This document shows, one piece after another, positions 1 through 10,508 of a stretch of 64,000 bases of DNA. The first letter of the stretch is position 1. Every line of letters starts with the position of its first letter. The stretch is from assembly GCA_963070105.1 (NCBI GenBank), contig OY718806.1, positions 4,609,865 through 4,673,864 on the forward strand, written 5' to 3'. The notes under the pieces were generated by a model. It searched no databases. It was not told the DNA's origin and saw only the letters and a program-made list of their open reading frames with translations. Both the position numbers and the translations under genes were made by a program. Origin of the DNA: Litomosoides sigmodontis (Eukaryota; Nematoda; Chromadorea; Rhabditida; Onchocercidae).

Positions 1-66
1 GTGGAGGAGGGAAGATGTAGAATCCCTTTTTAATGTGATATTCTTTGCTTTGATTGCTGCTGAAAG

Positions 67-2234
67 ATATTGAGGTCGGGATCGAACAATTACCCGATGT
101 GTTCGGGGGTGAACAAAACAAATGTCGCACACTTACACTTTTCACGACTATGCCTTGGTGGTGAGATTGTTCAAGTGCCTACTGTCGTTGTGGAACAGGT
201 TACTCCTTCATTCATGAAATTTACATAGCCAGATTAGATTTGAATAGGTTTCGTTGCTCAATGTGGTTTGAAGTATTAAATATCTTATTTATGCACTTTT
301 TAATGTGCACGTTAATATTGTAACTCTCAATATATTCTTCCAGGAAACGATGTTTCGAGCTGTGATAACCAAGCACGCATTCCGAAGCCTTGGCGACGAC
401 ATGCAGAATTATCTGAAAGTTGTGATTTCACGTTATGCTCGATCATTTTTACTAGTTTTATATAGCGTGGTACTAATTAGAAATAACTCGAGCACACAAC
501 ATTTTAGCGTTTCCTGCCAAAGTATGAAGGATCGGATAAAGATGAAGAGAAAATCCTGGATATTGTCTTCACAGCGGATCCAAATTTGTATTTCGGAAAT
601 CCACTGGGAAAATTGCATTCAAAGATTCGCTGTAAGTGCACTCCGTAATTCTTAATAATCAAGTTTTGTAAGACGTGGTCGAGGAACATGAATATCTTTG
701 GACTCTATCTTCCTCACTGTTTAATGAAACTTGCTAAGCAGATCGGCTGATTCATAGATTGCTACTGATAAAGTATAAGTTTGTAATGACTCTTTGAATT
801 TTGCACAATCAAATGGAACTTTGGAGCATTTCTAGGTGGTTGGTTTAATCCAGAAAGGCCATCAGATCAAGTGCAGCTGCGTGATAATCGCAGGGTTCTT
901 TATGACCATTATATACGTCATTATTATATGACTGTACTAAAATCACTCCTTATTTCTCGAAATGTAAGTGTTTTTCCTAACATTTCTAGATGAGCTAGAT
1001 GTTGTATGATTTGTTTGTTGGGATTATAGCCATATTTAGTATTTTAGTACTTATTTAGTACTTTTGTATTAGTTGTAGTACGTGTATTATGCACTTCCGT
1101 ATTTGCTACAAAGGTTTGGTTTGCTTCGGAAAGCTGTTGATTGCACCCTGCACTGCTTAATCTTGCTGTTATATTTATATGATTTTAGAGAGAATTCGTG
1201 AAATACACTAATTTAAGTTCACTTGAAGAACCCACAGCAAGAAGGGTGCCCACCCCGGGCTTTTTTCGTAAATCGAAAATATCAAAAAGAATTAAATGGC
1301 GTACTGCAGCGCGGTTGAGGATGTAAGTTTCAAAATAAATTTTTAGTCATGTTTATGAATGATGTTGAAGCATTATTTATTTGTTTTTTATAATATTATT
1401 TAATTTTAAGATAATCTACGTAATGATGATGCATAGTAATTGCCTATCGCTCATTCTTTTCAGTTAAAGCTGTGTAAAATTGCAGAATACTGGATCGCGT
1501 ACGGGAAGAGGTTGGAGAAAATGCAGGCTTGTCGTCAGATGATGAAGGTAGACATCAATTAAAAAAGTGTAGATATTTTGACCTATTCAAATTTTTATTA
1601 ATGACCTTTCGACTTTACAAGTAAGACTTTATACATGATTGCAGTACACCTTCACTAAATCTTTTTCATGTTGTCAAGCACCTAGATTCCTTTCAGAATT
1701 TGGTGATTTAAATAAGATTCCAATGTCTCGTGCCGGACAGAGTACTCTTTTTTCTCCTGATTTTGTTGGTAAGTATTCTAATTTGACGAATTTTTGAGTA
1801 GATTTACTCATATTATTGCAATTATAACTTCATATTTGTAGCCCGAATGTTTAATTGCGTGCTCTTTTCTTTTGGTCTCGAACTGAATGTCTATTTAGAA
1901 GGTTTAAAAAATATTTGTTTCCAGATTATGATCTGCATCAGCCAGTTTACATGGATGATGTTAAGCGCATGCTGAAAGATTATAAAAATCTAAAGGAGCA
2001 AGAACCTGTGCGTAATTGAAGCATTCAATTTTACTGGATTTAAATAGTTTTTATAAACCATGAAGTGTTGGTACGGTCAACGTAATATCTATTTAGGACT
2101 CACCTTCGCTGGATATTTCCGACATTGGTATTGAAAATGTTTATGAAAGAGCTGGCGTAGCATGTATTGCTGAAAGGAATTTATCAGCCGAAGTTTCGGA
2201 AGCGATGAAAATGCCATTCAAATCTATGAAATGA
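67..2234 (+). CDS. NFRKB: NFRKB-like INO80 complex subunit, 5' end outside window
   Basis: Nuclear protein expected to act with the INO80 chromatin remodeller (known role of NFRKB/INO80G, which also binds the deubiquitinase UCH37). Exons, chosen by splice sites and phase: 67-98, 344-418, 508-631, 836-963, 1189-1322, 1486-1547, 1679-1768, 1925-2007, 2097-2234. They stay in one frame and give about 288 residues. Diagnostic stretches align in order with the N-terminal region of vertebrate NFRKB: QNYLKRFLPKY, then NLYFGNPLGKL, GWFNPERP, the RRVLYDHYIRHYYMTVLKSL helix, KWRTAARLR, and GENAGLSSDDEG. The last exon ends in TGA soon after this region, so the winged-helix and long Ser/Thr-rich C-terminal half of the vertebrate protein are absent. 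Exon 1 starts with an acceptor, so coding sequence continues upstream; its donor (GTGTTC) is weak. An alternative start is the ATG at 350, six bases behind a TTCTTCCAG acceptor. Confidence 0.82.
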
Positions 2235-4020
2235 GTAGTGTTGTGCCGCTGACTTTTCCGTAGGCATAACGCACATGAAGCTTGACCAATTCACGCTGAT
2301 TTTAGAAGTGCATTATTGCATTATTCATCATTTTATTAATACCTCAGCTATTACAGCAGTCTTGATTCTTTTTCTTCTCTAGTCTTATTTATCGTATTCT
2401 TGATTGGCAGAGTATGAATAACTTACGTGATAGCCGTATCATTTGAGATATGTACATTTAATTTTGGATTTCAATACAAAATTTCAGGTAAGGAAGATAA
2501 AATGAGTAATGTAATGGATTTTTATTTTGGATTCTAATGCAAAATTTTTTTGAAGACGAGGTTTGTAGTGGGTTGAAATCTGGATTATATAATATCTGCG
2601 TTATTGAACTAGGCTACACCATTAAAGTTTTAGTGGTAACTACACTTTTATGTACACTGATGGTTGGGCAACAGATTTTGCGGAGCAGATTTTCCGTATG
2701 TTTCTGGGCTTTCAACTTCATTTATGGAGTACTTAGTTGGTCTTGTTTTCTCTTGTGGATTATATGTTAAAAATATAGGTCATTCACAAGCAAATTCTTC
2801 CAGTTCTCTATTTTCCAAAAGCGTCAACAGTATGTTATGGTCGATGTGTAATATTTCTCACTTAAATTTTGTCTTTGAGAATGCTACTTGTATTTCTCTA
2901 TTTTGGCCCGTTTTCCCCTATTTGGGAGTATTTTTCTTTATTCGCAGTGTAAATATCAAAATGCTATACGTTTTTCTGTTGAATCTTATTAATGAATAAT
3001 AAGATTTCAAATTTAAAAACTCGAATAAACGTGAAGCGAAAATTTATTACGTAGTCACTTATAAATGAGTTGCGCTTTTTTATCTCTTATTCGCTTCTTA
3101 TGTTTTTTATGTGATTAAAGTGCAGCAATTGCTTCACCTATGATGTAGAGAAGTGGACATGATAATAACTATGCTTGCTTGTTTTGTTATTAAAAAGATT
3201 GAGAAGGATTAAGGGATGTGTTGTAGTTGTCATGTATACTTCATCATTATTTTATACAAAGGAAACAGAGGACTGAGAAATATGAAGCAGTATGCTACTA
3301 GTTGCAGATGGTTATCATCTGGCGCCGTAAACTTTGATGACCTGTGAAGAATGTAATGAAGGTGCGAAGTGATCTGTTTTATAGGCTTCACGATGTTTTC
3401 TTAGATGGTTCGTCAGAAATTTGTGCGTTGTTTGAATGCAGTCATCGTTATTTCATTTGTAAGTTTTATGATTATTCTTTTTCGAAATTGTGGACTTATT
3501 GGCTTTAATTTTTTTAATGTTAAATCATTAATGTAAGTACAAACAATTGCGATCACTCTAAAGGCGTAGTGATAGTAATTCATGGCGCACTTTAACAAGA
3601 GTATCCTGTGTGTGGGGTGGAATACTGTATGGTGATAGTGGTTGTTGAATCTAAAGTAAGAGAAGTGGGGAAATTAACTTATCTTACAGTTTTAAAGTTT
3701 AAGATCGAGACTGTCAAGACCAAAATCTTAATCAGCAAAAGATGTATTTAATTATGGTAGTACTAATGTCTTTAACATTAGGTTTTTACTTTTGCTATTG
3801 TTATCTTTTCCTCTTCTTAGGAGAACAATGTGTCCATCTTTTAAAATGTTCTTTGCATATGTTTATTTTTTTTTGCTTAATGAGTATGTATTTATTTCTT
3901 ATTACTTGTGGTTAACTGTCATTTTGATATTCCAGATGTAGTGTGACTGGGTAATGTGTATATTGGTTTAAAAAATTCATATTTGTTCATATATGGTTCA
4001 CACAGAAGACTTTTTTCTAG
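2235..4020. other. Intergenic DNA between NFRKB and MGAT2
   Basis: AT-rich sequence with only short hydrophobic open frames of low-complexity composition (for example 2537-2999). No splice-framed conserved protein was found. Near the right end, 3828-3880 has an ATG behind an acceptor at 3820 and could hold an upstream exon of MGAT2, but its phase does not join cleanly. Confidence 0.5.
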
Positions 4021-4032
4021 GTAGGGTTTTTG

Positions 4033-4354
4033 ATGGTCTATTTACAAAGTCCATATCTAAATGCTAATGAAAACTTTGAACGTTACGATGCTCCAGAAGA
4101 ATCATTGCTAGTCCTTGAACAAGATGATGTAAGGTTTTTGCTTCGTATTTTTGTCTATACTTGCTTAAATTAAGTTTAAGTGGTCGAAACGCTCGGTTCT
4201 GGTAGTGAAAGAACTACTGCTTTTTGAGCTTCTTTAGTGCTCTTTAATCGCTTATTATATACTAACTGAGGGTGCTCTCAGTCCTATTTAATCGTATGTG
4301 ATTGTATCGAGAACTAATAGGATTGGCAAAACATTTAGTAATAGTAACTTTCGG

Positions 4355-4390
<36 letters not shown>

Positions 4391-6553
4391 TATTTATTTA
4401 TTTATTTTTCGATGTTTCAGGGTTGGACATTTCCAACGACGCCGGTGCCTTTAAGCAAAGAAGAAATCGTCCGTTCGATTGAATTTCTTAATGCGAACTA
4501 TGAGGTTCTGAATACGGATAAGTATGGTCAGTTGCAGAATGTGGAAATTGTGTTGGTTGTTCAGGTGAATTTCTTTAAAATCTTATAGCTTATGATTTTT
4601 TTTTTGTTACTTGAAGATCTCATTTTTAAAATATTGTGGTCCGTCGTCTTTTGATGATGATATGTGAAAGCTTTTTCTATTTATAATTTATTTATAATTT
4701 TGGAAAATGTTCTTTTAAGTCTGAATCGTGTGCTACAAATACCGCGGAATTTTGCAGGTTCATAATCGTATCGAATATTTAAAAGAGTTGATTTCTACTC
4801 TTAGAGATGCTCGATATATTGAAACTGCGTTGCTGATTTTTAGTCATGATTATTCGTCTGCAGCTATAAACAAACTGATTAAAGGGATAGATTTCTGTTT
4901 AGTATGTTATTTACTACAAAAGGGGAGACTAGAATACTTACAGAAAAAATCTTTTTATCGGTCGTAGTTCAAAACTCAGAATTTAACTACTTCAAATTTG
5001 TATTAGAATTGACGAAGTTAAAATACTCTAACCATTTAAAAGATTTAATTAATTGACAGTTTAGCACTTGGAAGCTTCGAGGTAGCTACAGTGACTTTCT
5101 ATTTCAGGTTATGCAAATATTCTATCCATATAGTATTCAATTGTTTCCAGATGTTTTCCCTGGGCAGGATCCTTTAGATTGTCCAGAAAAGGCGACTGAG
5201 CAAGAGTAAACTACGTTTGAATTTACTCACGTATTGAAGGATTTTTTCAAGTTAGAGTTTCGTTTGCAAATATTGTATGGATTTTCACACAAATCTTGAA
5301 ATTTTTAGAGCGGCGTTTCTGAAGTGTAATAATTGGAAAAATCCTGATAAATATGGACATTTTCGTGTTGCAAAGTTGACACAAATCAAACATCATTGGT
5401 GGTGGAAGGTTTGTTTATTCCGAATTTTTGTGGTCTTCTAACTGAATTGGTTATACGACCTTTGCTAATCTATATCTGCAAAGTTTTTTACAAGCGAGCA
5501 ACAGCAGACTGTCAGTAATTACCTGTAAAATTTGATCTTCGATAACAGATGAATTATGTTTTCGATGGGATATTGAAACAGCACGCTTTAACAAAAGTGT
5601 GGGTAGTATTACTGGAAGAGGATCATTACGTCTCGCCAGATTTCTTGCATGTTATGCGCCTGATTGTGGACAATAAGTCGAAGTGAGTGATATTGTATTT
5701 TTTTTTATCATAAATTTCAATTTTTTGTTGCATTAATAACTGAGTGAAATTTATTTTGCTTGTTTTGTCTTGTGTTAGAAAGTGTATTGTCTGCAGCACT
5801 TTTTAGTTCTTGTGAGGGATGTCAAGTGATAAGTCTTGGATTATACCTCAAGCAGTACAATAATTTTAAAACTGACTTGAATCGGCTGAGTATTCGTCCA
5901 TGGTTTAGTTCAAAACATAATATGGGAATGGCTATCAATGCGGATACATGGGAACTCATCAAAAATTGTACGGAAGTACGTTTCTGTTTTGCTTTATAAT
6001 GAGGAATTGGGGTATTATTTATGACATCTAAATTTTCTTTTTAGTTATTCTGTAAATACGATGACTATAACTGGGATTGGTCTCTTTTACACGTTAGCAT
6101 GAAGTGTTTGCCATCAAGATTGAAGGTCATTGCCGTTAAAGCTCCCCGTGTCATACATATTGGTGATTGTGGCGTACATACACATCGCTGTGCAGTTCAT
6201 AATGCTGCTGCAATGGTTTGTTTATTTTGTAGTTATAAGTAGTTGTACCTAGTTTAACAATGTTTTCCACAATATTGATGAACTGAAGAAGAAAAAAGCC
6301 TGGAAATTTTCAGGCTGCGGAACTTTTTAGCGGCTCAGCGGATTCGTTGTTTCCGAAAAAGATGGTAGTAGCAGAGAATTTGAAGCGAACACTAAAGCCT
6401 TCTAGAGAGAACGGTGGTTGGGGCGATGTACGCGATCACGAACTATGCCTCAACAATTCACATGTACTTAATCCTGCTGCTTACGATTTTGATTTGAATA
6501 CTTTAACTGGCAATAATACACACATCGGCCACCCTCTCATTTTTCCTATGTGA
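4033..6553 (+). CDS. gly-20: Alpha-1,6-mannosyl-glycoprotein 2-beta-N-acetylglucosaminyltransferase (GnT II)
   Basis: Golgi enzyme that adds GlcNAc in beta-1,2 linkage to the alpha-1,6 mannose arm of N-glycans, the step to complex glycans (GT16 family, MGAT2). Exons: 4033-4128, 4421-4564, 4758-4901, 5108-5205, 5309-5408, 5549-5682, 5783-5975, 6045-6215, 6314-6553; total 1320 nt, 439 residues against about 447 in human. Family motifs in order: VHNRIEYLKEL, LIFSHDYSS, SIQLFPDVFPGQDPLDCP, KHHWWWK, the metal/UDP-binding acidic motif LLEEDHY (EED near residues 217-219), KHNMGMAI, YDDYNWDW, GDCG, and the C-terminal NGGWGDVRDHELC. All exon phases agree. The family has an N-terminal membrane anchor; none is clear in the first 32 residues chosen here, so the true first exon may lie upstream. 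The start used is the first in-frame ATG, 12 bases behind a TTTTTCTAG acceptor. Confidence 0.95.
4357..4408. repeat. (TA)n followed by (TTTA)n microsatellite
   Basis: About 15 TA units run into four or five TTTA units inside the first intron of the MGAT2 gene, just before its polypyrimidine tract and acceptor. Confidence 0.9.
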
Positions 6554-7779
6554 CAATTACGGTTATGTTTTGTTTGGGCGCAATTCATATTTCATATTAA
6601 ATTGCTCATCGAACTGGTATTCATTCTAACATGAGGTGAAATAACCTGTTACAAGCGTTTTTTTTACAAAGTGTTGATTTGAATAATATGCTCGAGCAAA
6701 TTGCTAAAGCGGAGCCTTTATATTACTTTTTTAATATTATCCGTAAAGGAGTTTTAGTTCCTTATTTTTGATTTTTATTATTTGTAGAGACATTACATTT
6801 TATTTAAATGTCGGAAATAGGGTGTTATATCTGGGCCCTCTTTTTACAATTTGGTGTTTACAAAGTTATTGTAAGGAGCGGTATATTGAAATTTATTCAG
6901 AAATATCCAATGAAAAATATTCTCAACATGAGAACTTTTTCAGTACAAAATTTTCAACACATTTCGCAATAGTTGGCGGGTGGGGCACATTCATTTAATA
7001 ATGAGCGAATTAGGGAGACAATATATTCTTCAAGAAGATCTATACCGCTTCTATTGTGTTGTTACATCTTGTTTCAAATCGCGAGTTTTATGGTTGACTG
7101 CGGTTCCAAAAATACATCCCGTTTTTTAACTGCGGTAAAATATACTAACATGAGAAAAATGGCACTCATCACTCATCGTTCTAAAGTGCAATTTTTGATT
7201 ACTTGAAGAGAAATTAGTTGTCATTTGGGGGTATAAATGAATCGCTTACGAGGTGTGCAATTTTGAGAATCGCAGTATAATATACTAAGTGTTTTCACTT
7301 CCACTGTTTTTCCAAGTGAATCGTACTTTATTTCCCTCCATATTCAGCATGTAACTACTTTTATCCTTCAGTTTGATGGCTCAAGCAACAAGTTCTGACA
7401 GGTATGTCTAATCAAGCCGTTTCGATGTCAGGAATGAGTCTGCAAGATCAGCTCATAACTGCGAGATCGCACTAAATTAAATGCATGTTATTTCAGTTCA
7501 TAAAGTGACTTAAATCTGGTCGTGAATTACTTTGGAATTCATTTCACTTAATATTTCATGGTATGTTTAATGTGCAGCATATTATATTAATTTAAAGACT
7601 TTCTTGTTGGATATGGTTTACATCATTTAGTCATTTGCTCTCTCGCATATTGATTGTGTTTTTTCCTTGTTATGTGTATAACCGTGAATTCCTTGTTAAT
7701 TACATGACTTAGTGTGGTTATCGAACATTTTTACCGTTATTTCTGAAAAACAAGTGTATCAGATATGCAGTCATTATCT
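6554..7779. other. Intergenic DNA between convergent MGAT2 and claudin-like genes
   Basis: It separates two genes that converge from opposite strands and probably holds both 3' UTRs. A TTTATT at 7327-7332, read on the minus strand, is an AATAAA candidate for the claudin-like gene about 450 bases past its stop. No convincing coding exon was seen. Confidence 0.45.
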
Positions 7780-9690
7780 TCATCTCGACTCCCACTCGTT
7801 ACTAACTTTTCTTGTCGTATCCTTGAAAAATTTAATCGACGTTGGTCTCTTAGGAATGTTATTCGGATAGTACCCTTACGAAAGTGATATCAAATAAACC
7901 CAGATTGTAATTAGAAGAAATGGACCGGCTATCTCCGCATGTCGAAATCAGAGTCAGAAATCTACAACGGTATAGCACACCTTATGTTGAGGACCAGAAG
8001 ATTCGGCAGCTGCTATTAGCACACTTATACAGTAAATCACAGACCCGCATACATTATGGGATTTCGCAGTAGGACTTTGTTCGCTGAGAATTTATTTGAT
8101 AATGAATTAACAGGTGATAAATGCCCTACACAGATAATTTAAATGTAATTCGTTCCTCAGTTCATTATTACGTTCTATTTGACTGAATAACTCATTAAAC
8201 AACATAGTAGCCACTTCACGCTGTGCACTACTTCATATGTCTTAGCTGAACATCTGCAATTCCGAATGTTTTTCATTACACCCTTCAGAAAAAAACTTGT
8301 TTTATAACAAAATTCCAACTAATAAAAAGATCACATAGATTACGAAACGAGAGCTTTAGTTCTACGAAGTTGTATTTCTTTGAGTGTGACCCAAAAGTCC
8401 CATCGGTAAATCGTTAGCATGCATGTCATCATAAACGTCAATCCAGGAATCGAAATGCACTGCACTTCCAATCCAGAACAACAAATATGATAAAAGGAAG
8501 TAGTAAAATGCACCACCCAGCGAACACTGAAACAAACTTGAAGCTCAGGAATGTAAACAATGTAAGTGTCATGATTTTTCAAACAGTGAAAGTGCAGAAA
8601 GAGAAAGAACATACGTATTTCATGGTTTTGATAAATGGTTGTGAGCTATCTACCAAAACAAGGAATATAGTGAGTGAATTGATGCAAACTGAAATACAGA
8701 TTATTTTGAAGAAAAATATCGGATTGTTTTAAAAAGTAACGGTAAACGCATACACCAAATGAAGTGGAACGGAAACACAGATACTGACTTACCCAACAAT
8801 ACAGTCATACTACATAATAGTTTCTGCACTTTGAGATCCCGCTTCACACAAATGAAAAATAACGAGAAAATAACGACTAAATATAATAAAATGCTGAAAC
8901 TCATCAGAACACGTGCCAATCTCAGTCCTGAAACTGAGTAAGAATGAGAAAAGCGCTTCGTGAACACATTTAACAACTTCTGAATTTAGTTAAAAAACTG
9001 AGGAAAATATGACTCAAGAAATGGAAAGAATTACCTATAGAAGGTGGAACAACATCTGCGGGCGTTATATCCTGACCATTAATAACGAAGATACTCTGTC
9101 CTTCATCCAACCAGCTTTTGCATCTAATTCCGTCCGAAAATTCATCATTTTTTACACAGTCGTCCCCTAAGCCGCGCTGAAAACTTATTTCTTGGAAACC
9201 GCAGTTCGATTATAAAAAAAGTGATTAAATTCTGAAGTGTTTCTGCGATAAGAAAATGCCTCGACTTGTGCAGTAGCTTCTCCACTTTCTACTTCTTTCC
9301 GTTTTTAAGGTTTTCCCATTACACCAGGCATTTGAAAAGTAAAGCTTTTTATTTCATACTTCAGTACAACGTACTACAGTGTAAAATGAATGACGTGAAT
9401 TATACATTTTTCTTCATAATTCAGAGGTTGCGATAAGGGTTTGAATTCTAGTTAGAAAGTTTTGTCAGATTACTACTAGGATGTGCAGTGGAATCTAAAC
9501 ATTTCAAACGGACCGACGGTGACAAAAGGAACAAGGTAAAAACCTGATAGATATATGGACCACTGATCTGTACCAACCATGCATTGTTGAAGAAATGAAA
9601 TGTTTGAAAAACAGCAGCAGAGACAACCAACATAAAGGCAACAATTAGCTCCCAAAAGAAACGATTGTGGCGAGTAGTTGGTCTTGCCAT
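7780..9690 (-). CDS. Claudin-like four-transmembrane protein (PMP22/claudin superfamily)
   Basis: Predicted membrane protein of 218 residues in six exons read right to left: 9690-9544, 9176-9035, 8927-8793, 8526-8466, 8083-7981, 7848-7780. All junction phases fit (657 nt to the stop). Four hydrophobic segments lie near residues 13-31, 101-121, 130-155 and 172-188. The first extracellular loop carries W38, then G51-L52-G53, C56 and C68, close to the W-GLW-C-C signature of claudins. A basic, hydroxyl-rich tail of about 23 residues follows TM4. Known members form or regulate epithelial barriers or act as channel or signalling partners; which of these applies cannot be told. The exon with the start codon opens at 9726 behind TTTCAG, so the ATG at 9690 may follow a short leader, or 12 more in-frame codons may belong to a longer N-terminus (see 10321-10419). 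The protein is not close to any one member I can name. Confidence 0.68.
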
Positions 9691-10320
9691 CGTAGGTTTC
9701 GATCGATCTTGTTGATCTAGAGCTTCCTGAAATAGTCATTTAAATTTAAAGTAAGGGACTCCTTCTTTTTTATTCCTGAGCGGTTGTGGTGAAAAATGTA
9801 AGATAAAAAAATGCGTACCAAGTTTTAATGTGCAAAGATGAAGGATGACATGCAGCGGTTGTAAATGAAGTGCCAAACTGCGAGAGGTAATACCGCTTCA
9901 TCTGTTACCAACGTAGCGCTTTACATGACATGTGAGGTGTGCTTACAAATCTGTTCAAAAAATGCGATCACCTAAGCGCAATCTGACATGAATATCTGAA
10001 TTTATGGGACATATTATATCATGATTCAAATAATGTCACAAACTCTCATACAATAAGAAAACGGGTCCGAATCATCTGATGTCTATGTCAACGTTGTAAG
10101 GTTCAGCGTGGTAGTTCCCACATTCACGCTACAAAAGTAAGATGCAACAGGAATGATTCTCGCCAGTGCAAACATTTATAATAACTAGGAGAAATGGCTG
10201 GGGCGTAGGAGCTCTTTTCTATCTCAATCAATATATTGTGTACATTGAATTGTGACAATGAAGTAATTCGCTGAAATTTACGGAACCGAAAGAACCATGA
10301 AAAAAACAACGTGAACGTAC

Positions 10321-10419
10321 CCAACGTGTAATGCTAAAAGCAGCTACGGCAACGTCGAGCTGCCACTTCAGGAGAGCAGCAGAGAATAACTGGTCGCGGT
10401 CAACTACTGAGTTGCGCAC
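10321..10419 (-). other. Candidate 5' exon of the claudin-like gene
   Basis: An open frame with balanced amino-acid composition ends at 10321 in a phase-0 donor (GTACGT). It would join the in-frame exon that begins at 9726. It encodes an amphipathic stretch including LLKWQLDVAVAAF. It has no in-frame ATG and the frame continues open to about 10538 through the GC-rich tract, so it may be chance or an alternative 5' exon. Confidence 0.25.
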
Positions 10420-10449
10420 ATAGGGAACATTGCACCAATCGTTATCTCT

Positions 10450-10508
10450 GGGACGCCGGGAGGGGGCGGGAGAGGAACAAGGAAGGTGTGGAGGGAGCGG
10501 GGAGGGTT
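10450..10508 (+). repeat. Purine-rich tract with G runs
   Basis: A G/A-rich stretch with two clusters of G runs (GGGAGGGGGCGGG and GGGAGCGGGGAGGG) stands out from the AT-rich surroundings. It lies about 760 bases upstream of the claudin-like start codon and could form a quadruplex or be a promoter element. Confidence 0.6.

Noticed and set aside
7376..8135. Plus-strand coding-like pieces: M-A-Q-A-T-S-S-D-R before a GTATGT at 7402, and an ATG frame at 7920-8072
   Set aside because: The second lies antisense to exon 7981-8083 of the claudin-like gene, whose minus-strand model is phase-consistent and has the expected fourth membrane span. The first has no partner exon at a credible distance.
8487..8941. 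Plus-strand open frames of 60-80 codons
   Set aside because: They overlap exons of the claudin-like gene on the other strand and have no motif.
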